From assembly GCF_004115975.1 (NCBI RefSeq), contig NZ_SDDZ01000009.1, positions 62,001 through 126,000 on the forward strand: a DNA stretch of 64,000 nt, in the 5' to 3' direction. The notes below the pieces were generated by a model that saw only the letters and a list, made by a program, of their open reading frames with translations, was not told where the DNA came from and did not search any database. The position numbers and the translations under genes were made by a program. This document shows, piece by piece, positions 24,889-33,261 of this stretch (within the stretch, counting starts at the first letter, position 1; each line of letters begins with the position of its first letter). Origin of the DNA: Gelidibacter gilvus (GTDB taxonomy: Bacteria; Bacteroidota; Bacteroidia; Flavobacteriales; Flavobacteriaceae).

Positions 24889-27099
24889 TTATAAAGTGTA
24901 GGTCAGACCTATGCTGATATTCCTTCCTATATTATAGATGCCATCCGATTTTAAGCGGGACAAATGATTGATATAGGTTTTATCTGTCAAATTACTTCCT
25001 GAAACTCTGATGTTCAGATTATTTTTAAAGAGAAGGACAGTGCCTCCAAAACCTGCACCTAAAAGGTTGTACCCATCTGTAGGCGTTTCAAAACCACTGA
25101 CGTTAGATTGTTTGAAATAGGAATTCAATCTGATAAAACCATATAATTTTTGAACCGATTTCGTGTCGAATTCCACTCTAAGTGTATTGGTTAGAGAGTT
25201 GGCAGGGATAAGCGGTAAATAGCTGTCATTTTTTTGCTTTCCAGTGACCGTTTCAAAACTACTTTCAAGGTGCAACCAATCTAAAGGATGCGGATGCAGA
25301 TGCAATCCAATTTCTCCGCCGTACAAGTTGGCATCTGCCTGTAAATAATTATAAACAGGTGTGTTTTCAATAAACTCTCCGTTTGGTGAAATAAAAATAT
25401 AATTGTTCACCTTATTATAGAAGGCATTGGCGAAAACTTCAATATGCTCACTTTTATATTCCAAAGCTAGATCTGCTTGAAAATTTTGTTCGTTTTTCAA
25501 GTTTTCATTCCCAATCTCATAACGGTTGGTACCTTCATGCGTACCATCGGAAGTAAGTTCAGCCAAGTTTGGAGCGCGATATCCTGAGGCAAAATTAATC
25601 CGTGAGGTAATTTTTTCAAAAAACTTAGTTTTATAGCCAAGAGCGCCGTTAAAGCTAGAGAAATCTTTGTTTAAGCCGGAAATTACATCAATTGTACGGT
25701 GATCAAAACGTGCACCGATTTGTATATCAGAATTTTCAAAATGGATATGTGATGTGGCAAGAACTCCAAAATCGTTGGTGGTAGCATCTGGAATTAATTG
25801 CTCTTCGCCGTAATTATTATTACTTTGAGTCATTCCTTGTACGCCCACGATAGTTTCAAATCTACCAAGGGTTGGCAAATTATACTTCACATCATAGTTG
25901 AAAGTCTTTAATTTCATGTGTAGCGCAGCTTCTAAATGATCGTGATCATCATCCATGTCACCTTCATCATTATCATGATGGTGGTCTTCAAATTCTTTTC
26001 TGTCGTTATAGAGCAAGCCTAAGCTGATGTCAAAACTGGAGTTTTTAAGAAACACAGTCGATTTTGAACTTAGCACATGATTGGTCACTTCTTGGAAAGG
26101 TAAAAACGGCGTTTTGTTTGTGTTTTGTTCTCCGAGTTCCCCTGGAATTCCAAGTTTCGAATTGTTGATATTATAGCGGAGTTCCGTTTTGAAACCTGAT
26201 TTCTGATATCCTAAACCAGTTTTGAAGTCCTGTTCCCTGAATCGGCTGTTGGTCACTCTGTAGTCCGCAGTGTTATAATCTGCATGTTCGGCAAGACTTC
26301 CTCTAAATAAAAATTTAAAATTTTCTCCAGAAGCTTTGTAACCTGCATCCGTATTAAATCCTTTTGTGCTGCTAAAATAATTGTAGCTGGCGTCTGCTTT
26401 ATCGGTATTAGCTTGTGCGAATCTTTCTGGGTTTAGATAAAGGACACCACCAAGGGCGTCACTTCCATAGAGTAGGGACGCAGGACCTTTTATAACTTCC
26501 ACGCTTTCAATTCCTGCATCACTTAAGCCGAGCCCATGCTCATCACCAAATTGCTGATTTTCCAATCTCACACCTTGTGTGTACACTAAAACCCGATTGG
26601 AACTTAAGCCTCTAATGACAGGTTTGCCTATGCTGACGCCTGTGGTGATACTTTCTACACCGGCAATTGTCGTAATGCCGTCGGCTAATGTTACAGCGCC
26701 TTTTGCTTTTAAATTGGCAACTGTTTCACGTTCGACCTTCATCACGTTTTCACTTTGTAATTTATGAAACGGTGTTGAAATGATGATTTCCTCCATTTCA
26801 ATTGCTGAAGGTATCAACGTAAGATGTAATTGTTCTGTTGATGGAAAGGTTATGTTTTGTGAAAATGTCTCATAGCCCATTATGGAAACCACAATTGGAA
26901 AGGTACCATTTGGAATGTTTGAGAGTGTAAAATTCCCATCAAAATCAGTTGTTGCACCTTTTTCGAGTTGCGGAATATAGATGTTTGCGAATATTAAAGG
27001 TTCTGTCGTGTTTTTATCAACCACGCTGCCTTTTAAATTGTTTTGGGCGTAAATAGATGGAATTGCCAATAAAAGCAATACTGTGAAAATATGTTTCAT
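24889..27099 (-). CDS. TonB-dependent outer-membrane receptor, probably for a metal
   Basis: The 736-residue protein has a signal peptide (MKHIFTVLLLLAIPSIYAQ) and a carboxypeptidase-like regulatory domain (residues 22-105, VVDKNTTEPLIFANIY, GATTDFDGNFTLSNIPNG). The plug domain is at about 115-230 (GVSIGKPVIRGLSSNRVLV, VEVIKGPASLLYGSDALGGVL), followed by a 22-strand barrel ending in ISIGLTYTL. An extracellular loop near residues 370-390 is packed with His and Asp (FEDHHHDNDEGDMDDDHDHLE), typical of receptors for zinc or copper. It is the last gene of an operon with a His-rich secreted protein and a membrane protein. Zinc uptake is the best guess. Confidence 0.93.
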   Translation of the reverse strand: MKHIFTVLLLLAIPSIYAQNNLKGSVVDKNTTEPLIFANIYIPQLEKGATTDFDGNFTLSNIPNGTFPIVVSIMGYETFSQNITFPSTEQLHLTLIPSAIEMEEIIISTPFHKLQSENVMKVERETVANLKAKGAVTLADGITTIAGVESITTGVSIGKPVIRGLSSNRVLVYTQGVRLENQQFGDEHGLGLSDAGIESVEVIKGPASLLYGSDALGGVLYLNPERFAQANTDKADASYNYFSSTKGFNTDAGYKASGENFKFLFRGSLAEHADYNTADYRVTNSRFREQDFKTGLGYQKSGFKTELRYNINNSKLGIPGELGEQNTNKTPFLPFQEVTNHVLSSKSTVFLKNSSFDISLGLLYNDRKEFEDHHHDNDEGDMDDDHDHLEAALHMKLKTFNYDVKYNLPTLGRFETIVGVQGMTQSNNNYGEEQLIPDATTNDFGVLATSHIHFENSDIQIGARFDHRTIDVISGLNKDFSSFNGALGYKTKFFEKITSRINFASGYRAPNLAELTSDGTHEGTNRYEIGNENLKNEQNFQADLALEYKSEHIEVFANAFYNKVNNYIFISPNGEFIENTPVYNYLQADANLYGGEIGLHLHPHPLDWLHLESSFETVTGKQKNDSYLPLIPANSLTNTLRVEFDTKSVQKLYGFIRLNSYFKQSNVSGFETPTDGYNLLGAGFGGTVLLFKNNLNIRVSGSNLTDKTYINHLSRLKSDGIYNIGRNISIGLTYTL

Positions 27100-27155
27100 A
27101 GGGGATGTTTAGATTAATTTAATACGAATGCATTCTGAATTGATTTCAGAAGAAA

Positions 27156-27494
27156 TTAGATTAAATTAATCATCGGTGGACCCCGGCGTGTAAAGTGCAG
27201 ACTTTGGTATTCACTAAGAAAGCTATATTCTTTGGTGTTGAAAATATTGACTTCAGGATAGACCTTTAAAGCGGCAATATTCTCAGGTATGGTAAATGGT
27301 GTATTGATTTTAAACTTATAAAACTCACAATCAACATCCAAAGTATGGAAATGCGTATCAGATTCACCATAACACACTTCGTGTTGGTGGTTCTCATAAA
27401 CGTGCATAAATTTAACAACAGAAGGCAACAGAAAGGTCAATACCAAAATGAGGGTCAACCCTTTGAATATGATATGTTGTCTTAGACACCTCAT
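27156..27494 (-). CDS. Small secreted His-rich protein upstream of the TonB receptor
   Basis: The 112-residue protein has an N-terminal hydrophobic helix (LTLILVLTFLLPSVVKF) that could be a signal peptide or anchor. A short His/Cys-rich stretch follows: MHVYENHQHEVC near residue 30, then DTHFHTLDVDCEFYKF. The spacing of His and Cys suggests metal binding in the periplasm. The gene ends 57 bases before the TonB receptor start and overlaps the upstream membrane protein gene by 4 bases (ATGA), so all three are one operon. A periplasmic metal chaperone or sensor is plausible but unproven. Confidence 0.75.
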   Translation of the reverse strand: MRCLRQHIIFKGLTLILVLTFLLPSVVKFMHVYENHQHEVCYGESDTHFHTLDVDCEFYKFKINTPFTIPENIAALKVYPEVNIFNTKEYSFLSEYQSLHFTRRGPPMINLI

Positions 27495-27988
27495 TGACTT
27501 AAGAGTTTCTTGAATCCTAACCTGCTCAACATTTTCTTTTCAAACTCCCAGAAAAACTTGAACTGACCAAATAGCCATCCAAAGAAGACGAGCATTATTT
27601 GATAAAAAACAAGACCTACAATAATGTATAAAATCCAGTAAACAGTGGTGTTTAAGTTGTCTTTTGTAATCCCGATGAGTGCCATGATGGGTTTTCCTAT
27701 AAAAACTGATGATGATCCGGTTATAGAAAAAACTATAAATACCCGAATCATTTCCCACCGATGCTCTAAGATCCATTTATGTTCGAGTTTTTTAAATGAA
27801 AATAAAGTCAGTCTTAAAAGCAAAGAGAATAAAACGACAGATGTTATTAACACCAAAAACAAATTAATGTTTCCAACAATTACATCTGCTAATCTGTAGG
27901 AACAATACCCTAAAATAAGAACACCCAGAACTGGAAAAAGTAACTGCCAGTTATGTTGTATTTGCCAATTTTTCTTGAAATTTTCCAT
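27491..27988 (-). CDS. Four-helix membrane protein, first gene of the metal-receptor operon
   Basis: The 165-residue product has about four hydrophobic segments (residues 15-32, 38-58, 80-100 and 115-140), with charged ends (MENFKKNWQIQHNW; FKFFWEFEKKMLSRLGFKK). I recognise no family. Its stop overlaps the start of the His-rich protein gene. The operon has no visible metal-responsive box, although the space upstream (27989-28025) is short. Confidence 0.7.
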   Translation of the reverse strand: MENFKKNWQIQHNWQLLFPVLGVLILGYCSYRLADVIVGNINLFLVLITSVVLFSLLLRLTLFSFKKLEHKWILEHRWEMIRVFIVFSITGSSSVFIGKPIMALIGITKDNLNTTVYWILYIIVGLVFYQIMLVFFGWLFGQFKFFWEFEKKMLSRLGFKKLLSQ

Positions 27989-28025
27989 CGTATTTTTTTG
28001 CGATGCGAAGATACTTCAAATTCCT

Positions 28026-28457
28026 TTAAATCCTAGGGGCAAAAGTCCCTAATCTCTGTTTGTAGGTTAATTGAAAGTAAATGAAGTAATTGTACAATTT
28101 GTAATTGACTTCATAGCCATAATCGATATAGGGCTGATAATCAATTTGAAGCTCGTAGAGGTTACTATCATAACGCATCGGTTGCAATACACGCTGGTTC
28201 CACTCTGTAACATATTGTCTGTTTCGGGCTTCCATGTATTCCTGTGAATAGAATCCTTCCGGTTTTGCGGTAGAGGCAAGCCAAAAATTAAATCCTGGTT
28301 CGATAATAAGAATTTCATATTCCAGGGAATCATTTGCAATCCTGACCGTGTCTTGTTCTTTGTTATTTACTCTTGAAGCCATCGTCGTAGATGGTTTAGA
28401 AGTATTGCACGAGACCATGAATAGTCCCACAAACAGAAGGGTGGCAATTGTTTTCAT
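28026..28457 (-). CDS. DUF6146 family lipoprotein
   Basis: The 143-residue protein has a lipoprotein signal (MKTIATLLFVGLFMVSC, lipid-accepting Cys17). The mature part contains the family blocks DTVRIANDSLEYEILIIEPGFNFWL, MEARNRQYVTEWNQRVLQP and LQIDYQPYIDYGYEVNYKLYNYFIYF, which I recall from flavobacterial DUF6146 proteins. It should be an outer-membrane or periplasmic lipoprotein. The function is unknown. It is monocistronic and separated from the DUF937 gene by a terminator. Confidence 0.85.
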   Translation of the reverse strand: MKTIATLLFVGLFMVSCNTSKPSTTMASRVNNKEQDTVRIANDSLEYEILIIEPGFNFWLASTAKPEGFYSQEYMEARNRQYVTEWNQRVLQPMRYDSNLYELQIDYQPYIDYGYEVNYKLYNYFIYFQLTYKQRLGTFAPRI

Positions 28458-28525
28458 AACAGTTTATTTGTTCTATAAGTTACAAAAATCATACCCAATA
28501 ATTACGAAGTTGAATGGTTTTAACA

Positions 28526-28557
28526 AAAAAGTCGCGCTTTTAAAAGCACGACTTTTT
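28526..28557 (-). terminator. Terminator of the DUF937 gene
   Basis: AAAAAGTCG-C-GCTTTT pairs with AAAAGC-A-CGACTTTTT (28526-28557), with one C/A mismatch and short A/T tracts, directly behind the leftward gene. Confidence 0.8.
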
Positions 28558-28582
28558 CAAATGATATATAGTATTCTACAAT

Positions 28583-29224
28583 TTAATTTTTTCCTCCAAA
28601 CAGACCTCCGATAATTCCTCCAAGTCCGCCTTTATTTTTGTTTCCACCCATAACCATTCCGGCAACGTCATCCATGATGCTGCCATCATTATTGGCATCT
28701 AGAATGGATTCAAGAAAACTTTGATCGCCCTTAGGAGAATTTCCTTTTAAAAGACCGCCCAACATCCCTTCAAGCCCACTTGGACTATTAACATTTTGTT
28801 GTTTGGCTTGATTGCCTAACATCCCCATTAAAATTGGCGCCGCAACTTTTAAGATTTGAGCAACAGAACTGGCATCCATTCCTGACTTGGCACCAATCGC
28901 TTTTTCTACGTTACTTTGTTTATTACCGAGCACATGTCCTAAGATTTTACTGCCATCATTCATCACGTTGTCATCAACACCGCCGCCAAACAAACCGCTA
29001 AGATTGTTTAAAATGCTTCCATCATGTTGACCGTTTAATGCGCTAAGTAAACCTTGGGCGCCTTCAGGAGAAGATGCATTTCGTTGCATGGCTGCCATTA
29101 ACACGGGCATTGCCATAGATAAAACCTCATGTGTTTTGTTTTGTGGTTGATTAGTTTGCTCAGATACGCCACTCACAATTGACTTACCAATATCGCTATT
29201 TAATAGATCTAAAATTCCAGACAT
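28583..29224 (-). CDS. DUF937 domain-containing protein
   Basis: The 213-residue soluble protein begins MSGILDLLNSDIGKSIVSGVSEQ and has the helical repeats of DUF937: KTHEVLSMAMPVLMAAMQRN, then SVAQILKVAAPILMGMLGN near residue 120. The rest is rich in Gly, Asn, Ser and Asp, ending in a Gly/Asn/Lys tail (GGNKNKGGLGGIIGG). There is no signal peptide. DUF937 proteins are widespread with no established function. It is a single gene with its own terminator. Confidence 0.88.
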   Translation of the reverse strand: MSGILDLLNSDIGKSIVSGVSEQTNQPQNKTHEVLSMAMPVLMAAMQRNASSPEGAQGLLSALNGQHDGSILNNLSGLFGGGVDDNVMNDGSKILGHVLGNKQSNVEKAIGAKSGMDASSVAQILKVAAPILMGMLGNQAKQQNVNSPSGLEGMLGGLLKGNSPKGDQSFLESILDANNDGSIMDDVAGMVMGGNKNKGGLGGIIGGLFGGKN

Positions 29225-29260
29225 AATTATATGATTTTAAAATTGAAAGGTTAAATTACA

Positions 29261-29297
29261 AAAAATGCTTGCAATACACTGTATGGCAAGCATTTTT
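29261..29297 (-). terminator. Terminator of the serA operon
   Basis: Arms AAAAATGCTTGC (29261-29272) and GCAAGCATTTTT (29286-29297) pair perfectly over 12 bases, behind the leftward serA gene. Confidence 0.85.
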
Positions 29298-29316
29298 AAC
29301 AAGAAATGTTAATAAC

Positions 29317-30279
29317 TTATACGTTTTCTGTCTTTAATATACTGACGATTTGTGACGCCAATTCTGTTCCAATTCTATCTTGGGCTTCGTTGGTAGCGGC
29401 ACCAATATGTGGTGTTAATGACATTTTTCCATTCATGAGCACTTTAATTGCCGGGGTTGGTTCACTTTCAAAAGTGTCCAGTCCTGCAAAAGCAACTTTT
29501 CCACTGTCGATAGCTTTAACAAGCGCCACTTCATCAATGACACCTCCACGCGCAGCATTTACAATACCTACACCATCTTTCATTTGTGCAAATTGTTTAT
29601 CTCCAATCACATATTCACCTTGTGCCGGAACGTGCAAGGTAATAAAATCTGAATGCTTAAGGATGTCTTTCATTGGTTGGGTCTCAATTTCAACGTTGAT
29701 AAACTGTCCGTTGTAAAATTCAACTTTAATCGTTGCTTTTCCAACAAACTTATCACTTGCAATTACCTTCATTCCTACACCGAGAGCAATCTTGGCAACT
29801 TCGCGTCCAATACGTCCAAAACCAACAATCCCTAGAGTTTTACCTCTTAATTCCGTGCCTTGTGCATAATTCTTTTTAAGCGCGTTGAATTTTGAATCAC
29901 CATCTAAAGGCATGTTCCTATTGGCATCATATAAAAATCTTACGCCGCCAAATAAATGCGCAAATACCAATTCTGCTACAGACTGTGAGGAGGCTGCCGG
30001 AGTATTGATAACATGTAGGTTTTTGCTTCGTGCATAGTCTACATCAATATTATCCATACCTACGCCACCACGGCCTATAATCTTAAGGTTTGGACATGCG
30101 TCAATAAGGTCTTTTCTAACTGTGGTAGCACTTCTGACCAATAGAACATCAATGTTTTTGTCATTGATAAAATTGATCAATTGTTCTTGGGCTACTGTAG
30201 TCGTGATCACTTCAAATCCTTCTACATTCAATGCGTCAATTCCACTTTGTGAAATTCCGTCGTTTGCTAATACTTTCAT
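29317..30279 (-). CDS. serA: D-3-phosphoglycerate dehydrogenase (short form, no ACT domain)
   Basis: SerA oxidises 3-phosphoglycerate with NAD to start serine synthesis. The 320 residues follow the D-2-hydroxyacid dehydrogenase plan. The Rossmann motif GIVGFGRIGREVAKIALG is near residue 150, the catalytic Arg in NAARGGVIDE, the Glu in TFESEP, and the His in LTPHIGAATNEAQ. The substrate loop GRGGVGMDNIDVDYARSK is intact. It lacks the C-terminal ACT domain, so serine feedback through that domain is not expected. It lies 90 bases behind serC, and the pairing fixes the role. Confidence 0.94.
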   Translation of the reverse strand: MKVLANDGISQSGIDALNVEGFEVITTTVAQEQLINFINDKNIDVLLVRSATTVRKDLIDACPNLKIIGRGGVGMDNIDVDYARSKNLHVINTPAASSQSVAELVFAHLFGGVRFLYDANRNMPLDGDSKFNALKKNYAQGTELRGKTLGIVGFGRIGREVAKIALGVGMKVIASDKFVGKATIKVEFYNGQFINVEIETQPMKDILKHSDFITLHVPAQGEYVIGDKQFAQMKDGVGIVNAARGGVIDEVALVKAIDSGKVAFAGLDTFESEPTPAIKVLMNGKMSLTPHIGAATNEAQDRIGTELASQIVSILKTENV

Positions 30280-30369
30280 GAAAATTTATTTTTTTAGTCC
30301 CACCAAAATGGGAAGCTTTTTTGTTATTTAATTTTAAAGTTTAATCAGCCTGCCAACTGAAGACTTCTT

Positions 30370-31434
30370 TTACGCTTTCGTTTCCAATTCACTCATCACT
30401 TCCACAAGTGCCTTTACGCTATCCAAAGGTAAGGCATTATACATGGAAGCTCTATAGCCTCCAACGCTTCTGTGTCCGTTCAATCCGCTAATTCCCGCTT
30501 CTTTTAACATGGTTTCAAAAGTGTCTTTCAAATCGTCGTTGACCAAATTAAAAGTGGCATTCATATAAGAGCGATCTTCCTTAACTGCGTAACCCTTAAA
30601 TAACGGATTGAGGTCTACTTCAGAATAGAGAACGCGAGCTTTCATTTCATTCACTTTCTCAATTGCTTTTATGCCACCTAAATTTTTAAGCCATTCCAAG
30701 GTTAGCATAGAAGTATAAACGGCAAAAACAGGAGGTGTATTGAACATGCTGCTTTTCGCAATTTGAACTTTGTAGTCCATAATGGAAGGAATTTTTCGAG
30801 ATACTTTACCCAAAATATCTTCTTTAACCACCACTAAGGTAGTTCCCGCTGGGCCCATGTTTTTTTGCGCACCAGCATAAATGAGATCAAATTTAGAAAA
30901 ATCCAATTGGCGTGAAAAAATGTCACTGCTCATATCACATACCATTGGAATTGGTGAATTAGGGAACTGTTTTATCTGGGTTCCAAAAATAGTATTGTTG
31001 GATGTACAATGGAAGTAATCATAATTATCAGGAATTGTATATCCTTTAGGGATGTAATTGTATCCAGCATCTTTTGAAGAGGCAACTTCATAAATATCAT
31101 CATAGATCTTGGCTTCTGCAATAGCATTTTCGCTCCAAGTTCCTGTATTTAAATATCCAGCGCGTTTTTCCAATAAATTTAGGGCAACCATCATAAATTG
31201 CGTGCTCGCACCACCTTGCAAGAATAAGGCTTTGTAACCCTTTCCTTCAAGACCCAACAATTCCAAAGCTAGAGCTCTGGCATTTTCCATAACATCTACA
31301 AAGTGTTTGCTCCTATGCGAAATCTCCAATAAGGAAAGTCCTATACCATTTAATTCAACAACAGCCTCGGAAGCTTTTTTAAGAACCTCTTGAGGTAAAA
31401 TTGAAGGTCCAGCGCTAAAATTGTGTATTTTCAT
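30370..31434 (-). CDS. serC: Phosphoserine aminotransferase
   Basis: SerC transfers an amino group from glutamate to 3-phosphohydroxypyruvate, the second step of serine synthesis (and a step of PLP synthesis). The 354-residue class V aminotransferase starts MKIHNFSAGPSILPQEVL. It has the PLP-lysine in DLIYAGAQKNMGPAGTT near residue 195, phosphate-binding FLQGGASTQF, and the C-terminal GLNGHRSVGGYRASMYNALP with substrate-binding residues. It sits between the acyl-CoA reductase gene (75 bases upstream) and serA, forming a likely three-gene leftward operon. Confidence 0.96.
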   Translation of the reverse strand: MKIHNFSAGPSILPQEVLKKASEAVVELNGIGLSLLEISHRSKHFVDVMENARALALELLGLEGKGYKALFLQGGASTQFMMVALNLLEKRAGYLNTGTWSENAIAEAKIYDDIYEVASSKDAGYNYIPKGYTIPDNYDYFHCTSNNTIFGTQIKQFPNSPIPMVCDMSSDIFSRQLDFSKFDLIYAGAQKNMGPAGTTLVVVKEDILGKVSRKIPSIMDYKVQIAKSSMFNTPPVFAVYTSMLTLEWLKNLGGIKAIEKVNEMKARVLYSEVDLNPLFKGYAVKEDRSYMNATFNLVNDDLKDTFETMLKEAGISGLNGHRSVGGYRASMYNALPLDSVKALVEVMSELETKA

Positions 31435-31509
31435 TGTTTTTGGTTTTTGAAAGATACAAAGGTGCTAAATTCAAAGGGAATTGAGGGTAAGAAAATGATA
31501 ATTTATCAA

Positions 31510-32568
31510 CTATATTTTTAACAAAAACGCAATAGTATCAACATTGTCGGCATAGTCCCACAAATGTGGATGTTGGGTCTGTCCAAAAGCCACCGAATCC
31601 GCTGTAACTCCCTTAGAAACTACACATTGAATCTTGTCTTTGTTAGCCTCAAGTAGTGATTTAAGCTCGTCTCTATCGTTATAGTATTCATAAAATAGCG
31701 TTGCAATGGGAGAACCATAACTGGCATCTTCCTTGATCATTAAAAAGCCGTTTTCCAACAAATCAAATTCGCTCATCAAATAAACAGCTTTATTATAATC
31801 ATAATTATTGGCATATTTATTTTGATGTATGATAGGATGCCATTCATAAACGCCATTAAAGAAGGCTCCAAATTCATAATCTTTGGGTACAAATAGCTTG
31901 GAAACGTTCCTACAGCCTAAACCATAGTACCTGAAAATATCCTCTGATAATGCTTTGAGTTCTTCATCGGTCTCTTCACCGGTCAATACGGCTACAGAGT
32001 TTCTATTCTTTCTGATAATAGACGCTTTTCCTTTGAAATAATGCTCAAAATATCGTGCAGTATTATCACTTCCTGTGGCTATTACCGCATCAAACTCAGA
32101 TAGTTTTTCTTCGGTAAATGTAATTCTACCTTTAAACCCAGGTTCTAAATGCTCTAAATATTTAGCTAAATAGGGCAGAAGATGCTTGTCATTTGAAGAT
32201 TGTTTTACAATAACTTCATGACCTGTAATAAGCACCGATAAGAAATCGTGGAAACCTACCAAAGGGATGTTTCCTGCCATGATAATGGCTACTTTTTTAG
32301 AAGAAATATTATTAAAGTCATACTTATCAAGCCATTGCTCAATATTGTTCTTTCTCAATGACTTAGACCATCCGCTTAAAGAGAATGAAATGTTCTCTTT
32401 AGTAAACCAACCATTGTGCTCGTGCGCCAATTTAATTTGATGTTTAAAACCGTCAAAAAATAAGATGTTGGTACTGATATTCTCATTTATTTTAAAGCCT
32501 TCTGTTGAAAATTGTTCGATAAATTCTCCCAGTTTTACGAAAGCGTTAATTCTTTGCTGTAAATCCAT
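31510..32568 (-). CDS. Acyl-CoA reductase (LuxC-like)
   Basis: The 352-residue protein resembles LuxC-type NAD(P)H-dependent acyl-CoA reductases of the aldehyde dehydrogenase superfamily, which turn acyl-CoA into an aldehyde. Visible blocks are KVAIIMAGNIPLVGFHDFLSVLITGHEVIVKQSSND (nucleotide-binding part), ATGSDNTARYFEHYF, and YYGLGCRNVSKLFVP, which carries the candidate catalytic cysteine. The substrate is unknown. It is the first gene before serC and serA and is divergent from a ferredoxin gene. The shared regulatory space suggests a functional link, but what joins an acyl-CoA reductase to serine synthesis is unclear. Confidence 0.85.
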   Translation of the reverse strand: MDLQQRINAFVKLGEFIEQFSTEGFKINENISTNILFFDGFKHQIKLAHEHNGWFTKENISFSLSGWSKSLRKNNIEQWLDKYDFNNISSKKVAIIMAGNIPLVGFHDFLSVLITGHEVIVKQSSNDKHLLPYLAKYLEHLEPGFKGRITFTEEKLSEFDAVIATGSDNTARYFEHYFKGKASIIRKNRNSVAVLTGEETDEELKALSEDIFRYYGLGCRNVSKLFVPKDYEFGAFFNGVYEWHPIIHQNKYANNYDYNKAVYLMSEFDLLENGFLMIKEDASYGSPIATLFYEYYNDRDELKSLLEANKDKIQCVVSKGVTADSVAFGQTQHPHLWDYADNVDTIAFLLKI

Positions 32569-32575
32569 TCTGTAT

Positions 32576-32606
32576 TTGGTTATGAATAGTTTTGGCGTTA
32601 TTTTTG
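32576..32606 (+). promoter_or_regulatory. Putative flavobacterial promoter driving the ferredoxin gene
   Basis: TTG (32576-32578) and TATTTTTG (32599-32606) are separated by 20 bases, a full match to TTG-N17-23-TAnnTTTG. The ferredoxin ATG is 146 bases downstream, leaving a long leader. Confidence 0.5.
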
Positions 32607-32611
32607 CATCG

Positions 32612-32619
32612 CAAAGTTA
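32612..32619 (-). promoter_or_regulatory. Putative -7 box (TAACTTTG) for the acyl-CoA reductase-serC-serA operon
   Basis: On the minus strand this reads TAACTTTG and matches TAnnTTTG. It lies only 5 bases from the rightward -7 box; the two are nearly mirror images around ATC (TTTTGC-ATC-GCAAAG). Confidence 0.5.
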
Positions 32620-32752
32620 GAAAAATGAAATGAACGAGATTTGTTTAAGTCACAACTTTTTCTAAATGGTTTTAAAAATCAATAAAATCAGTTTAAAACC
32701 TCTAAAATCTCATCACTTTTTCTATAGTTAATATTTTAATGTAAAAGACGCT

Positions 32753-33106
32753 ATGGCAATTATAATAACAGATGAATGTATTAATTGCGGTGCTTGTGAG
32801 CCTGAGTGCCCAAATACTGCAATATACGAAGGTGCCGACGATTGGAGATATAAAGATGGAACCAGTTTAAACGGTAAAGTGGTGCTTCCTAATGGGGCGG
32901 AAGTAGATGCTGATGAATCCCAAGAACCTATTAGCGATGAAATTTACTATATAGTTCCAGATAAATGTACGGAGTGTAAAGGGTTTCATGAAGAGCCACA
33001 ATGTGCGGCTGTATGCCCAGTAGATTGTTGTGTTCCGGACGATGAACATATGGAAACCGAAGAACAACTTTTGTCAAAACAACGTTTTATGCATCCGGAA
33101 GGATAA
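32753..33106 (+). CDS. Two-cluster [4Fe-4S] ferredoxin
   Basis: The 117-residue cytosolic electron carrier has a first cluster motif [15 protein letters not shown] (Cys9, 12, 15, 19) and a second with [22 protein letters not shown] near residues 77-98, where the second spacing is lengthened (C-X2-C-X8-C-X3-C). An acidic insert lies between them. This is the bacterial 2[4Fe-4S] type with a C-terminal extension. It is divergent from the acyl-CoA reductase operon and followed by its own terminator. It could donate electrons to an enzyme in that pathway, but the partner is unknown. Confidence 0.95.
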   Translation: MAIIITDECINCGACEPECPNTAIYEGADDWRYKDGTSLNGKVVLPNGAEVDADESQEPISDEIYYIVPDKCTECKGFHEEPQCAAVCPVDCCVPDDEHMETEEQLLSKQRFMHPEG

Positions 33107-33128
33107 TAAATACGGTAATAATATTAGT

Positions 33129-33160
33129 AAAAAATCTCAAGTATAGCTTGGGATTTTTTT
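33129..33160 (+). terminator. Terminator of the ferredoxin gene
   Basis: AAAAAATCTCAAG (33129-33141) pairs with CTTGGGATTTTTT (from 33147) with one T/G wobble, followed by a T run. Confidence 0.8.
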
Positions 33161-33184
33161 ATGCAAATAATTCAGATAATTAAC

Positions 33185-33192
33185 TAAATTTG
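33185..33192 (+). promoter_or_regulatory. Putative -7 box (TAAATTTG) for ychF
   Basis: TAAATTTG matches TAnnTTTG, 70 bases before the ychF start. The leader that follows contains TCGCAAAAAATTGCGA and a hairpin TTCCCAC-CGTT-GTGGGAA (33227-33244), which could affect translation. Confidence 0.4.
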
Positions 33193-33261
33193 CAGTCGCA
33201 AAAAATTGCGATTTTATTTAATGAGATTCCCACCGTTGTGGGAACGAAAATAAGTTTTTCA

